Source: Flavobacterium cupriresistens
GTDB lineage: Bacteria; Bacteroidota; Bacteroidia; Flavobacteriales; Flavobacteriaceae
Direction: 5' to 3'
Assembly (NCBI RefSeq): GCF_020911925.1
Contig: NZ_CP087134.1
Coordinates: forward strand, 2,232,001 to 2,296,000
DNA: 64,000 bases
Positions 8,006 to 17,143 of the stretch are shown in pieces; positions within the stretch are counted from its first letter, which is position 1, and the number at the start of each line of letters is the position of its first letter. The notes under the pieces were generated by a model, which was not told the origin of the DNA, searched no databases, and was given only the letters and a program-made list of their open reading frames with translations. The position numbers were made by a program, and so were the translations under genes.

Positions 8006-8079
8006 GCCAGCGTAGCTCAGTTGGCTAGAGCAGCTGATTTGTAATCAGCAGGTCGTGGGTTCGAGTCCCTCCGCCGGCT
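8006..8079 (+). tRNA. tRNA-Thr (anticodon TGT)
   Basis: A 74-nt cloverleaf with anticodon TGT at 8040-8042 in the loop TTTGTAA, a T loop TTCGAGT and discriminator base T. The acceptor stem shows an A-C mismatch at its fourth pair, and the T stem has a T-T mismatch. No encoded CCA is present. Confidence 0.95.
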
Positions 8080-8202
8080 CAAAAAAAGTTTCAAATGCGA
8101 TTTGAAACAGGTTCTTTTAAATTATTGAAAAAAGTATTTATGATCAGAGAAAGATTTTAGGTTTTAATCTAAAATCAGAAGTCTAAAATCATAAATTATT
8201 TC

Positions 8203-8283
8203 GGGGAGATACTCAAGCGGCCAACGAGGGCAGACTGTAAATCTGCTGTGTGAACTTCGCAGGTTCGAATCCTGCTCTCCCCA
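8203..8283 (+). tRNA. tRNA-Tyr (anticodon GTA)
   Basis: An 81-nt cloverleaf with a perfect acceptor stem GGGGAGA/TCTCCCC, anticodon GTA at 8237-8239, and the long variable arm expected of bacterial tRNA-Tyr. The discriminator is A. Confidence 0.96.
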
Positions 8284-8372
8284 CAAAAAAAGAAGTTAAG
8301 ATTTCGGGTTGTAGGTTAAGGATATTGAAAGTCTTAAATCTAAGATTCAAAAATCTAAAATCAGAACTCTCT

Positions 8373-8444
8373 GCCGACTTAGCTCAGGGGTAGAGTGCTT
8401 CCTTGGTAAGGAAGAGGTCACGGGTTCAATTCCCGTAGTTGGCT
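8373..8444 (+). tRNA. tRNA-Thr (anticodon GGT)
   Basis: A 72-nt cloverleaf with anticodon GGT at 8405-8407 between stems CTTCC and GGAAG, and T loop TTCAATT. It reads ACC and ACT codons, complementing the TGT isoacceptor upstream. Confidence 0.95.
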
Positions 8445-8499
8445 CAAGTAAGTAGGAAATTGAAAATTAATATATAACTAAGATTAAAAATTAAGTAAA

Positions 8500-9687
8500 A
8501 TGGCAAAGGAGAATTTTAATCGTTCCAAACCGCACTTAAACATAGGTACAATTGGACACGTAGATCACGGAAAAACTACATTAACTGCAGCAATTACAAA
8601 AGTATTGTCTGACGCTGGTTACTGTCAAGCTAAATCGTTTGATCAAATCGATAACGCTCCAGAGGAGAAAGAAAGAGGTATTACTATTAATACATCACAC
8701 GTAGAGTATGAAACAGCTAACCGTCACTACGCTCACGTTGACTGTCCAGGTCACGCGGATTACGTAAAGAACATGGTTACTGGTGCTGCTCAAATGGACG
8801 GTGCTATCTTAGTAGTTGCTGCTACAGATGGTCCAATGCCACAAACTCGTGAGCACATCCTTTTAGGTCGTCAGGTTGGTATTCCAAGAATGGTTGTATT
8901 CATGAACAAAGTGGATATGGTTGATGATGCTGAATTGTTAGAGCTTGTTGAAATGGAAATTAGAGATTTATTATCTTTCTACGAGTATGATGGAGATAAT
9001 GGTCCTGTAGTTCAAGGTTCTGCTTTAGGAGGATTGAATAATGATCCTGCTTGGGTTCCTAAAATTATTGAATTAATGGAAGCTGTTGATGCTTGGATCG
9101 AGGAGCCAATCCGTGATACTGCAAAACCTTTCTTAATGCCTGTTGAAGATGTATTTACAATTACTGGTCGTGGAACTGTTGCTACAGGTCGTATCGAAAC
9201 TGGAATTGCTAATACTGGAGATGCAGTTGAAATCATTGGTATGGGAGCTGACAAATTAACTTCTACTATTACAGGAGTTGAGATGTTCCGTAAAATCCTT
9301 GACAGAGGTGAAGCTGGAGATAACGTAGGTTTATTGTTAAGAGGTGTTGATAAAGAATCTATCAAAAGAGGAATGGTTATCATTAAGCCAGGATCAGTAA
9401 AACCACACGCTACTTTCAAAGCTGAGGTTTATATCTTGAAAAAAGAAGAAGGTGGACGTCACACTCCATTCCATAATAACTACCGTCCACAGTTCTACGT
9501 ACGTACAACTGACGTAACAGGAGTTATTACTTTACCAGAAGGAGTAGAGATGGTAATGCCAGGAGACAACTTGACAATTAATGTTGCTTTATTAAGCCCA
9601 ATCGCAATGAGCGTTGGTTTACGTTTCGCTATCCGTGAAGGTGGTAGAACTGTAGGAGCAGGTCAGGTGACTGAAATCGTAGGATAA
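8500..9687 (+). CDS. tuf: Elongation factor Tu
   Basis: A 395-residue translational GTPase that delivers aminoacyl-tRNA to the ribosomal A site. The G domain shows the P loop GHVDHGKT (residues 19-26), the switch [12 protein letters not shown] and the NKVDMVDD guanine-specificity motif; domains 2 and 3 follow at full length with the terminal [10 protein letters not shown]. The gene sits between tRNA genes, just as in E. coli tufB. Codon use is strongly biased towards a few codons, as expected for one of the most expressed genes of the cell. A hairpin terminator follows. Confidence 0.98.
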   Translation: MAKENFNRSKPHLNIGTIGHVDHGKTTLTAAITKVLSDAGYCQAKSFDQIDNAPEEKERGITINTSHVEYETANRHYAHVDCPGHADYVKNMVTGAAQMDGAILVVAATDGPMPQTREHILLGRQVGIPRMVVFMNKVDMVDDAELLELVEMEIRDLLSFYEYDGDNGPVVQGSALGGLNNDPAWVPKIIELMEAVDAWIEEPIRDTAKPFLMPVEDVFTITGRGTVATGRIETGIANTGDAVEIIGMGADKLTSTITGVEMFRKILDRGEAGDNVGLLLRGVDKESIKRGMVIIKPGSVKPHATFKAEVYILKKEEGGRHTPFHNNYRPQFYVRTTDVTGVITLPEGVEMVMPGDNLTINVALLSPIAMSVGLRFAIREGGRTVGAGQVTEIVG

Positions 9688-9704
9688 TCCTATAAAATTA
9701 TAAG

Positions 9705-9742
9705 AAGCCAGTTGATTTTCTTAACTGAAATCACTGGCTTTT
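9705..9742 (+). terminator. Hairpin terminator after tuf
   Basis: AAGCCAGTTGATTT pairs with AAATCACTGGCTT (one bulge) and is followed by TTAATT. It lies between tuf and tRNA-Trp, so it may dampen but not abolish read-through into the tRNA and secE. Confidence 0.75.
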
Positions 9743-9746
9743 AATT

Positions 9747-9817
9747 ACGGGCGTAGTTCAAGGGTAGAATAGCGGTCTCCAAAACCGTTGATGGGGGTTC
9801 GAATCCCTCCGCCCGTG
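9747..9817 (+). tRNA. tRNA-Trp (anticodon CCA)
   Basis: A 71-nt cloverleaf with acceptor stem ACGGGCG/CGCCCGT, anticodon CCA in the loop CTCCAAA, T loop TTCGAAT and discriminator G. It sits between tuf and secE. Confidence 0.96.
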
Positions 9818-9835
9818 CAATAAAAAATATATCAA

Positions 9836-10033
9836 ATGACAAAAGTTACGAATTATTTATCAGAGGCTTTCGAAGAGTTAAAGTCAAATGTTACTTGGCC
9901 GGCTTGGGCTGAGGTTCAGAAATTGACAATTGTTGTGGCTGTATTTTCGATACTGTTTGCTTTGGCAACATGGGGAACAGACGAATTTTTTGCAAAAGCT
10001 TTAGCTGGATTTTTTAACTGGTTAAAAGGATAA
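9836..10033 (+). CDS. secE: Preprotein translocase subunit SecE
   Basis: A 65-residue single-span membrane protein, the short form of SecE. It has the conserved amphipathic stretch EAFEELKSNVTWPAWAEVQK followed by a transmembrane helix (about residues 28-48). SecE clamps the SecY channel. The gene starts 18 bp after tRNA-Trp and precedes nusG by about 10 bp, the canonical secE-nusG arrangement. Confidence 0.95.
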   Translation: MTKVTNYLSEAFEELKSNVTWPAWAEVQKLTIVVAVFSILFALATWGTDEFFAKALAGFFNWLKG

Positions 10034-10043
10034 TTTTTTTGTG

Positions 10044-10595
10044 ATGGCAGATAATAATGTGAAAAAATGGTACGTAGTTAGAGCTGTAAGCGGACAAGAA
10101 AATAAAGTCAAAGCTTATATCGAAACTGAGATTGCCAGATTAGGTATGGGTGATTATGTTTCCCAAGTTTTAGTACCTACAGAAAAAGTAGTTACTGTAA
10201 AAGAAGGAAAGAAAATGTCTAAGGATAAAGTTTATTTCCCTGGATATGTTATGATCGAAGCCAACTTGGTTGGTGAGATACCTCATATTATTAAGTCAAT
10301 TACTAGTGTAATTGGTTTTTTAGGAGAGATCAAAGGGGGCGAGCCTGTTCCATTGAGACTTTCTGAAGTAAATCGTATGTTAGGAAAAGTAGATGAGCTT
10401 GCTGTAAATACAGATACTCGTGCAATTCCGTTCAACTTAGGTGAAACTGTAAAAGTGATCGATGGTCCTTTTAACGGATTTAACGGTACGGTTGAGAAAA
10501 TAAACGAAGAGAAGCGTAAACTTGAAGTAATGGTTAAGATTTTCGGAAGAAAAACACCATTGGAATTGAGCTTTATGCAAGTTGAAAAAGTATAA
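10044..10595 (+). CDS. nusG: Transcription termination/antitermination protein NusG
   Basis: A 183-residue protein with the NGN domain (KKWYVVRAVSGQENKVKAYIE at the start, and KVYFPGYVMIEA in the middle) and a C-terminal KOW domain (GETVKVIDGPFNGFNGTVEKI). It binds RNA polymerase beta' clamp helices and couples transcription to Rho or the ribosome. The frame is also open from a GTG at 10041 directly before the ATG at 10044; the ATG is taken as the start. It is cotranscribed with secE and the L11-L1 genes. Confidence 0.97.
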   Translation: MADNNVKKWYVVRAVSGQENKVKAYIETEIARLGMGDYVSQVLVPTEKVVTVKEGKKMSKDKVYFPGYVMIEANLVGEIPHIIKSITSVIGFLGEIKGGEPVPLRLSEVNRMLGKVDELAVNTDTRAIPFNLGETVKVIDGPFNGFNGTVEKINEEKRKLEVMVKIFGRKTPLELSFMQVEKV

Positions 10596-10662
10596 TTTTT
10601 GTTACATCTATAATAACCACTATAATTGCTTCCTATGATTATGGTGTTAAATTTTTTAAAAA

Positions 10663-11100
10663 ATGGCTAAAGAAATTAGTAAGGTAGTTAAACTACAAGT
10701 TAAGGGAGGTGCTGCGAACCCGTCGCCACCGGTTGGACCTGCTTTAGGAGCTGCTGGGGTTAATATCATGGAGTTCTGTAAGCAGTTCAATGCTAGAACA
10801 CAAGATAAACCTGGCAAAATATGCCCAGTACAAATTACTGTGTATAAAGACAAATCATTTGATTTTGTTGTAAAAACTCCTCCAGCTGCTGTCCAATTAT
10901 TGGAAGCTGCAAAGCTAAAGTCTGGATCAGGTGAACCAAATCGTAAAAAAGTAGCTAGCGTTACTTGGGACGTTATCAAAGCAATTGCTGAAGATAAAAT
11001 GGTAGATTTAAATGCATTCACAATCGAATCTGCAATGAGCATGATCGCTGGAACTGCTAGATCTATGGGTATAACTGTATCAGGAGATGCTCCTTTTTAA
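10663..11100 (+). CDS. rplK: 50S ribosomal protein uL11
   Basis: A 145-residue protein of usual length. The N-terminal domain carries the proline-rich [21 protein letters not shown] segment, which is the thiopeptide-binding side of the GTPase-associated centre, and the C-terminal domain binds 23S rRNA helices 43-44. It is followed 13 bp later by rplA, the conserved L11-L1 pair. The 67-bp leader upstream could hold an L1-binding autoregulatory site, but no clear structure was recognised. Confidence 0.97.
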   Translation: MAKEISKVVKLQVKGGAANPSPPVGPALGAAGVNIMEFCKQFNARTQDKPGKICPVQITVYKDKSFDFVVKTPPAAVQLLEAAKLKSGSGEPNRKKVASVTWDVIKAIAEDKMVDLNAFTIESAMSMIAGTARSMGITVSGDAPF

Positions 11101-11113
11101 TTAAGAGAAAGAA

Positions 11114-11803
11114 ATGGCAAAATTAACAAAAAAGCAAAAAGAGGCTGCTTCAAAAATTGAAAAGAACAAACTATACTCTTTGAAAGATGCTGCTGCATTG
11201 ATTAAAGTTATAGCTTCTGCAAAATTTGATGAGTCTGTTGATATCGCAGTTCGTTTGGGTGTTGATCCAAGAAAAGCGAATCAAATGGTTAGAGGTGTAG
11301 TTACATTACCTCACGGAACTGGTAAAGACGTTAAAGTATTAGCATTAGTTACTCCAGATAAAGAAGCGGAAGCTAAAGAAGCTGGAGCTGATTATGTAGG
11401 TCTTGACGATTACTTACAAAAAATTAAAGATGGTTGGACAGATGTTGATGTAATCATCACTATGCCAGCTGTTATGGGTAAATTAGGTCCATTAGGTCGT
11501 ATTTTAGGACCTAGAGGTTTAATGCCAAACCCTAAAACAGGTACTGTAACTATGGATGTTGCAAAAGCTGTTGCAGAGGTTAAAGCTGGTAAAATTGACT
11601 TTAAAGTTGATAAAACTGGTATCGTACATGCAGGAATTGGTAAAGTTTCTTTTGGAGCTGAGCAAATTTATGACAATGCACACGAAATTATTCAAACATT
11701 AATCAAACTTAAACCAACTGCTGCTAAAGGTACCTACATTAAAGGTATTCACCTTACAAGCACTATGAGTCCAGCAATTGCTTTGGACCCTAAAGCAGTA
11801 TAA
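11114..11803 (+). CDS. rplA: 50S ribosomal protein uL1
   Basis: A 229-residue protein that forms the L1 stalk moving deacylated tRNA out of the E site. The diagnostic internal signature [19 protein letters not shown] is present at about residues 128-150. In many bacteria it represses its own rplK-rplA mRNA. It is closely spaced with rplK before it and rplJ 22 bp after it, so all are probably one transcript. Confidence 0.97.
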   Translation: MAKLTKKQKEAASKIEKNKLYSLKDAAALIKVIASAKFDESVDIAVRLGVDPRKANQMVRGVVTLPHGTGKDVKVLALVTPDKEAEAKEAGADYVGLDDYLQKIKDGWTDVDVIITMPAVMGKLGPLGRILGPRGLMPNPKTGTVTMDVAKAVAEVKAGKIDFKVDKTGIVHAGIGKVSFGAEQIYDNAHEIIQTLIKLKPTAAKGTYIKGIHLTSTMSPAIALDPKAV

Positions 11804-11825
11804 TTGGTAGTTAATAATTTTTAGT

Positions 11826-12332
11826 ATGACTAGAGAAGAAAAATCAATCGCGATTGAAGATTTAACTGCGCAGTTAGCTGGTACAAATATTATTTATGTA
11901 TCTGATATTTCTGGATTAAATGCAGAAACAACTTCAAACTTGAGAAGAGCTTGTTTTAAAGCAGGTATTAAATTAGAAGTTGTAAAAAACACTTTGCTTG
12001 CAAAAGCAATGGAAGCTTCTGCTAATGACTATGGTGATTTACCTTCAGTATTGACTGGTAACAGCGCTATCTTTATTTCAGACGTTGCAAATGCACCTGG
12101 AAAAATAATCAAAGATTTCAGAAAAAAATCAGCTAAACCTTTATTAAAAGGAGCTTATATCAATTCTGAAATTTACATTGGAGATGATCAATTAGATGCG
12201 TTAGCAACTATTAAATCTAAAGAAGAACTTCTTGGAGAGCTTATCGGATTGTTACAATCACCAGCTCAAAGAATTATTTCTGCACTTCAAAACAAATTTG
12301 CTGGAGAAGAAGCAGCAACTGAAGAAGCATAA
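11826..12332 (+). CDS. rplJ: 50S ribosomal protein uL10
   Basis: A 168-residue protein that anchors L7/L12 dimers to the 50S stalk base. The N-terminal globular part contains LRRACFKAGIKLEVVKNTL, and the C-terminal helix (QSPAQRIISALQNKF) is where L12 dimers dock. It ends with a short acidic tail. It is followed by rplL after an 89-bp gap that contains an imperfect hairpin (GACAGCTACTGTC) but no strong terminator. Confidence 0.96.
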   Translation: MTREEKSIAIEDLTAQLAGTNIIYVSDISGLNAETTSNLRRACFKAGIKLEVVKNTLLAKAMEASANDYGDLPSVLTGNSAIFISDVANAPGKIIKDFRKKSAKPLLKGAYINSEIYIGDDQLDALATIKSKEELLGELIGLLQSPAQRIISALQNKFAGEEAATEEA

Positions 12333-12421
12333 TACAAAAGACAGCTACTGTCTCTTGTGTTGATAAATTCGCACACACAAATAAATTATAATTTTACAAA
12401 TCATTTTAAACGATAGAAAAA

Positions 12422-12793
12422 ATGGCAGATTTGAAACAATTCGCAGAACAATTAGTTAACCTAACAGTTAAAGAAGTTAACGAATTAGCAACAATATTAA
12501 AAGACGAGTATGGTATCGAGCCTGCTGCTGCAGCGGTTGTAGTTGCTGCTGGTGGTGGAGAAGGTGCTGCTGAAGAAGCACAAACTGAATTTACAGTAGT
12601 ATTAAAAGAAGCTGGAGCTTCTAAATTAGCTGTTGTAAAATTAGTTAAAGAACTTACAGGTTTAGGTCTTAAAGAAGCTAAAGATGTAGTTGACGGTGCT
12701 CCAAGTAACGTTAAAGAAGGTGTTTCTAAAGAAGAGGCTGAAGGTCTTAAAAAATCATTAGAAGAAGCTGGAGCTGTAGTTGAACTTAAATAA
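12422..12793 (+). CDS. rplL: 50S ribosomal protein bL12 (L7/L12)
   Basis: A 123-residue acidic protein: an N-terminal dimerisation helix (about residues 1-32), an alanine/glycine-rich hinge ([19 protein letters not shown]) and the C-terminal domain with [25 protein letters not shown] that recruits translation factors. The length and order after rplJ are typical. A hairpin about 25 bp past the stop codon separates it from rpoB. Confidence 0.97.
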   Translation: MADLKQFAEQLVNLTVKEVNELATILKDEYGIEPAAAAVVVAAGGGEGAAEEAQTEFTVVLKEAGASKLAVVKLVKELTGLGLKEAKDVVDGAPSNVKEGVSKEEAEGLKKSLEEAGAVVELK

Positions 12794-12815
12794 GTTTACT
12801 CGGTTTTAAGAACTA

Positions 12816-12856
12816 GGTTTAGGTCTTGAGTCAAAACTCAATGGCCTAAACCATTT
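12816..12856 (+). terminator. Hairpin between rplL and rpoB, possible attenuator
   Basis: GGTTTAGG (12816-12823) pairs with CCTAAACC (12845-12852), with an inner TTGAGT-CAAA-ACTCAA hairpin, then a short T run. A partial terminator here would set the ratio of ribosomal protein to RNA polymerase, as the E. coli rplL-rpoB attenuator does. Confidence 0.6.
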
Positions 12857-13058
12857 TTCGTATAATAAAATATAGCATGTTTTATTATCAAATAGTTTAA
12901 AATACGAAAAAGTTTTTGATCAATACGAAGAAAAAAAATTAAGCCTTATTTTCTTGGTTTATTTTTAAAGATGTATTGATTACAATAAGAAAGTATACAT
13001 TAAACAATGTGTTTTTACACAAAAAACTACTTTTTTTTAATCAAAATTTTGTTCATTG

Positions 13059-16000
13059 ATGATAACAAATCAGACTGAAAGATTGAATTTTGCCTCTACA
13101 AAAAATATTCCTGACTATCCGGATTTTCTAGATGTTCAGGTTAAATCCTTTAAAGATTTTTTTCAATTAGAAACTAAATCTGACGAGAGAGGCAACGAAG
13201 GGTTGTACAACACCTTCATGGAAAACTTTCCAATCACAGATACAAGAAATAACTTTGTATTGGAGTTCCTGGATTATTTTGTAGACCCGCCACGTTATAC
13301 AATTCAAGAATGTATAGAGAGAGGACTTACTTATAGTGTGCCTTTAAAAGCCAGGTTAAAACTATACTGTACAGACCCGGAACACGAAGATTTTGAAACT
13401 ATTGTACAAGATGTTTATCTTGGAACAATTCCTTACATGACGCCAAGTGGTACCTTTGTAATTAATGGTGCTGAGCGTGTTGTAGTATCTCAACTACACC
13501 GTTCTCCTGGGGTTTTCTTTGGACAATCATTCCATGCAAATGGAACAAAATTATATTCTGCCAGAGTAATTCCTTTTAAAGGTTCTTGGATAGAATTTTC
13601 TACAGATATCAACAGCGTTATGTACGCATATATCGATAGAAAGAAAAAATTACCGGTTACAACTTTATTCCGTGCAATCGGATTCGAAAGAGATAAGGAT
13701 ATCCTTGAAATTTTCGACCTTGCTGAAGAAATTAAAGTTTCTAAAACAGGTATCAAAAAGTATATTGGAAGAAGACTTGCTGCACGTGTATTGAATACAT
13801 GGCATGAGGATTTCGTTGATGAAGATACCGGTGAGGTAGTTTCTATCGAGCGTAACGAAATCATCCTTGATCGTGATACTATTATCGACAAAGATAATGT
13901 GGAAGAGATCATCGATTCTAACGTTAAATCTATTTTGTTACACAAAGAGGATAATAACCAAGCAGATTATGCTATTATCCACAATACATTACAAAAAGAT
14001 CCAACAAACTCTGAAAAAGAAGCTGTAGAGCACATTTACCGTCAGTTGCGTAACGCTGAACCGCCTGATGAGGAAACGGCTCGTGGTATTATAGATAAAT
14101 TGTTCTTCTCTGATCAACGTTACAACTTAGGTGAGGTAGGTCGTTACAGAATGAACAAAAAACTTGGTTTAGATATCCCGATGGAAAAGCAAGTGCTTAC
14201 CAAAGAAGATATCATTACCATTGTAAAATATTTGATCGAATTGATCAACTCTAAAGCAGAGATTGATGATATTGATCACTTATCTAACCGTCGTGTTAGA
14301 ACAGTTGGAGAACAATTGTCTCAACAATTCGGTGTAGGTTTAGCACGTATGGCTAGAACTATTAGAGAGCGTATGAACGTTAGAGATAACGAGGTGTTTA
14401 CACCAATTGATTTGATTAATGCTAAAACATTATCATCAGTTATCAACTCTTTCTTTGGAACAAACCAGTTGTCTCAATTTATGGATCAAACGAATCCATT
14501 AGCTGAGATTACACACAAGAGAAGATTATCTGCACTTGGACCAGGTGGACTTTCGAGAGAGAGAGCTGGTTTCGAGGTTCGTGACGTTCACTATACACAC
14601 TATGGTCGTTTATGTCCGATTGAAACTCCAGAGGGACCAAACATTGGTTTGATTTCATCTCTTGGTGTTTATGCAAAAGTTAACGGAATGGGTTTCATCG
14701 AAACTCCTTACCGTAAAGTTACTGAAGGTGTAGTTGATTTGGAAAGTACTCCTATTTATTTGAGTGCTGAAGAAGAAGAAGGAAAAATGATTGCTCAGGC
14801 AAACATTGAAATGGATGCTACAGGTAAAATTACAGCGAGCAATGTTATTGCGCGTGAGGAAGGTGACTTCCCGGTTGTTGAGCCATCAGCAGTACATTAT
14901 ACAGACGTTGCTCCTAACCAGATTGCTTCGATTTCGGCTTCATTGATTCCTTTCTTGGAACATGATGATGCGAATAGAGCCTTGATGGGATCTAACATGA
15001 TGCGTCAGGCGGTTCCTTTGATCCGTCCGGAAGCACCAATCGTTGGTACAGGTTTAGAGCGTCAAGTAGCTTCAGATTCTAGAGTATTGATTAATGCTGA
15101 AGGAGATGGAACTGTAGAATATGTTGATGCTAATATCATTACTATCAAATACGACCGTACTGAAGATGAAAGAATGGTTAGTTTTGATGCTGATGAGAAA
15201 ACATACAACTTAATTAAATTTAGAAAAACCAATCAAGGTACAAGTATTAACCTGAAACCAATCGTAAGAAAAGGAGACAGAGTTAGTCTTGGTCAAGTAT
15301 TATCAGAAGGATATGCTACTCAAAATGGTGAATTAGCTTTAGGTAGAAACTTAAAAGTTGCGTTCATGCCATGGAAAGGGTATAACTTTGAGGATGCGAT
15401 TGTAATTTCTGAAAAAGTAGTTCGTGATGATATTTTTACTTCTATCCACGTTGATGATTATTCATTAGAGGTTAGAGATACTAAGTTAGGAAATGAAGAG
15501 TTAACAAACGATATTCCTAACGTTTCTGAAGAAGCTACTAAAGATTTAGATGAAAACGGTATGATCAGAATTGGAGCAGAGGTTAAACCTGGCGACATTT
15601 TGATCGGAAAAATTACACCAAAAGGAGAATCAGATCCAACTCCGGAAGAGAAATTGCTTCGTGCAATCTTCGGGGATAAAGCGGGAGATGTAAAAGATGC
15701 TTCATTAAAAGCTTCTCCATCTTTACATGGTGTAGTTCTTGACAAAAAATTATTTGCAAGAGCCGTAAAAGATAAACGTAAACGTACTCAGGATAAAGAT
15801 GCTTTAGGCGCTTTAGAAATGGAATTTGAGACTAAATTTGTTGAATTAAAAGACAGATTGGTTGAAAAATTATTCTTGATCGTTAACGGAAAAACATCTC
15901 AAGGTGTAATGAATGATTTGGGTGAAGAAGTTTTACCAAAAGGTAAAAAATATACTCAAAAAATGCTTTACGCAGTAGAAGATTTTGCTCACTTAAGCAA

Positions 16001-16871
16001 AGGTCAATGGGTTGCTGATGATGCTACAAATAAAATGGTGAATGATTTAATTCATAACTATAAAATTAAGCTAAACGACTTACAAGGATCTTTAAGAAGA
16101 GAGAAATTTACGATCACAGTTGGAGATGAATTACCATCTGGAATCTTGAAATTAGCTAAGATTTACATTGCTAAAAAACGTAAATTGAAAGTTGGGGATA
16201 AAATGGCAGGACGTCACGGTAACAAAGGTATTGTTGCAAGAATCGTTCGTCATGAAGATATGCCTTTCCTTGAAGACGGAACACCGGTAGATATCGTATT
16301 GAATCCACTTGGGGTACCTTCACGTATGAACATTGGTCAGATTTATGAAACTGTTCTTGGATGGGCCGGTATGAACTTGGGTAGAAAATTTGCTACTCCA
16401 ATTTTTGACGGTGCTTCTTTAGATCAAATTAATGAATTAACTGATGAAGCTGGAGTTCCACGTTTCGGACATACACACCTTTATGATGGTGGTACTGGAG
16501 AGCGTTTCCATCAAGCAGCGACTGTGGGTGTAATTTACATGCTTAAATTAGGACACATGGTTGATGATAAGATGCACGCACGTTCTATCGGACCATACTC
16601 ATTGATTACGCAACAACCTCTTGGAGGTAAGGCGCAATTCGGAGGTCAGCGTTTTGGAGAGATGGAGGTTTGGGCACTTGAAGCTTATGGAGCATCAAGT
16701 ACACTTAGAGAAATCTTAACTGTTAAATCGGATGACGTTATTGGTAGAGCTAAAACTTACGAAGCTATCGTTAAGGGAGAGTCTATGCCAGAACCAGGTT
16801 TACCAGAATCATTCAACGTATTGATGCACGAATTAAAAGGTCTTGGACTAGATATTCGTTTAGAAGAATAA
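13059..16871 (+). CDS. rpoB: DNA-directed RNA polymerase subunit beta
   Basis: A 1270-residue beta subunit. The rifampicin cluster reads [13 protein letters not shown], then [13 protein letters not shown], and is wild-type at the positions matching E. coli Gln513, Asp516, His526 and Ser531. Also present are [25 protein letters not shown] and the C-terminal [23 protein letters not shown]. The frame opens at a TTG at 13056, but the ATG at 13059 is the natural start. A 265-bp leader with the attenuator-like hairpin precedes it, and a 272-bp gap with a strong hairpin separates it from rpoC. Confidence 0.98.
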   Translation: MITNQTERLNFASTKNIPDYPDFLDVQVKSFKDFFQLETKSDERGNEGLYNTFMENFPITDTRNNFVLEFLDYFVDPPRYTIQECIERGLTYSVPLKARLKLYCTDPEHEDFETIVQDVYLGTIPYMTPSGTFVINGAERVVVSQLHRSPGVFFGQSFHANGTKLYSARVIPFKGSWIEFSTDINSVMYAYIDRKKKLPVTTLFRAIGFERDKDILEIFDLAEEIKVSKTGIKKYIGRRLAARVLNTWHEDFVDEDTGEVVSIERNEIILDRDTIIDKDNVEEIIDSNVKSILLHKEDNNQADYAIIHNTLQKDPTNSEKEAVEHIYRQLRNAEPPDEETARGIIDKLFFSDQRYNLGEVGRYRMNKKLGLDIPMEKQVLTKEDIITIVKYLIELINSKAEIDDIDHLSNRRVRTVGEQLSQQFGVGLARMARTIRERMNVRDNEVFTPIDLINAKTLSSVINSFFGTNQLSQFMDQTNPLAEITHKRRLSALGPGGLSRERAGFEVRDVHYTHYGRLCPIETPEGPNIGLISSLGVYAKVNGMGFIETPYRKVTEGVVDLESTPIYLSAEEEEGKMIAQANIEMDATGKITASNVIAREEGDFPVVEPSAVHYTDVAPNQIASISASLIPFLEHDDANRALMGSNMMRQAVPLIRPEAPIVGTGLERQVASDSRVLINAEGDGTVEYVDANIITIKYDRTEDERMVSFDADEKTYNLIKFRKTNQGTSINLKPIVRKGDRVSLGQVLSEGYATQNGELALGRNLKVAFMPWKGYNFEDAIVISEKVVRDDIFTSIHVDDYSLEVRDTKLGNEELTNDIPNVSEEATKDLDENGMIRIGAEVKPGDILIGKITPKGESDPTPEEKLLRAIFGDKAGDVKDASLKASPSLHGVVLDKKLFARAVKDKRKRTQDKDALGALEMEFETKFVELKDRLVEKLFLIVNGKTSQGVMNDLGEEVLPKGKKYTQKMLYAVEDFAHLSKGQWVADDATNKMVNDLIHNYKIKLNDLQGSLRREKFTITVGDELPSGILKLAKIYIAKKRKLKVGDKMAGRHGNKGIVARIVRHEDMPFLEDGTPVDIVLNPLGVPSRMNIGQIYETVLGWAGMNLGRKFATPIFDGASLDQINELTDEAGVPRFGHTHLYDGGTGERFHQAATVGVIYMLKLGHMVDDKMHARSIGPYSLITQQPLGGKAQFGGQRFGEMEVWALEAYGASSTLREILTVKSDDVIGRAKTYEAIVKGESMPEPGLPESFNVLMHELKGLGLDIRLEE

Positions 16872-16886
16872 ATAAGTTTTCAGTCG

Positions 16887-16925
16887 CAGTCTCAGTATTC
16901 AGTTCAACACTGAAAACTGAGACTG
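16887..16925. repeat. 17-bp hairpin in the rpoB-rpoC spacer
   Basis: CAGTCTCAGTATTCAGT (16887-16903) pairs with ACTGAAAACTGAGACTG (16909-16925) with one mismatch and a 5-nt loop. It has no long T tail, so it is not a classical terminator. It may be a dispersed palindromic spacer repeat or an RNA processing or stability site between the two large polymerase genes. The rest of the 272-bp spacer shows nothing recognisable. Confidence 0.75.
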
Positions 16926-17143
16926 TAGCTGTTTACTAAAATTAAAGTTTTTAGGATTTATACCCGTAAACCGTTCCGATTTTTTATAAAACTGAATATG
17001 TTTTATATCTAGCGCTTCAAAATTTAAAGGTTTGAAGTTTAGAGAAGTAACCCGAGGTAGTGTTAACAGTCATAAAGTCAGCAGTGGCTTTCGACTTAAA
17101 CAAAAATCAATTTTTAATTGCAAATAAATCAATAGTAAAAACT

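Noticed and set aside
17060..17143. N-terminal extension of rpoC from a GTG
   Set aside because: The extra 28 residues do not resemble beta' proteins; the ATG at 17144 gives the usual start and length.
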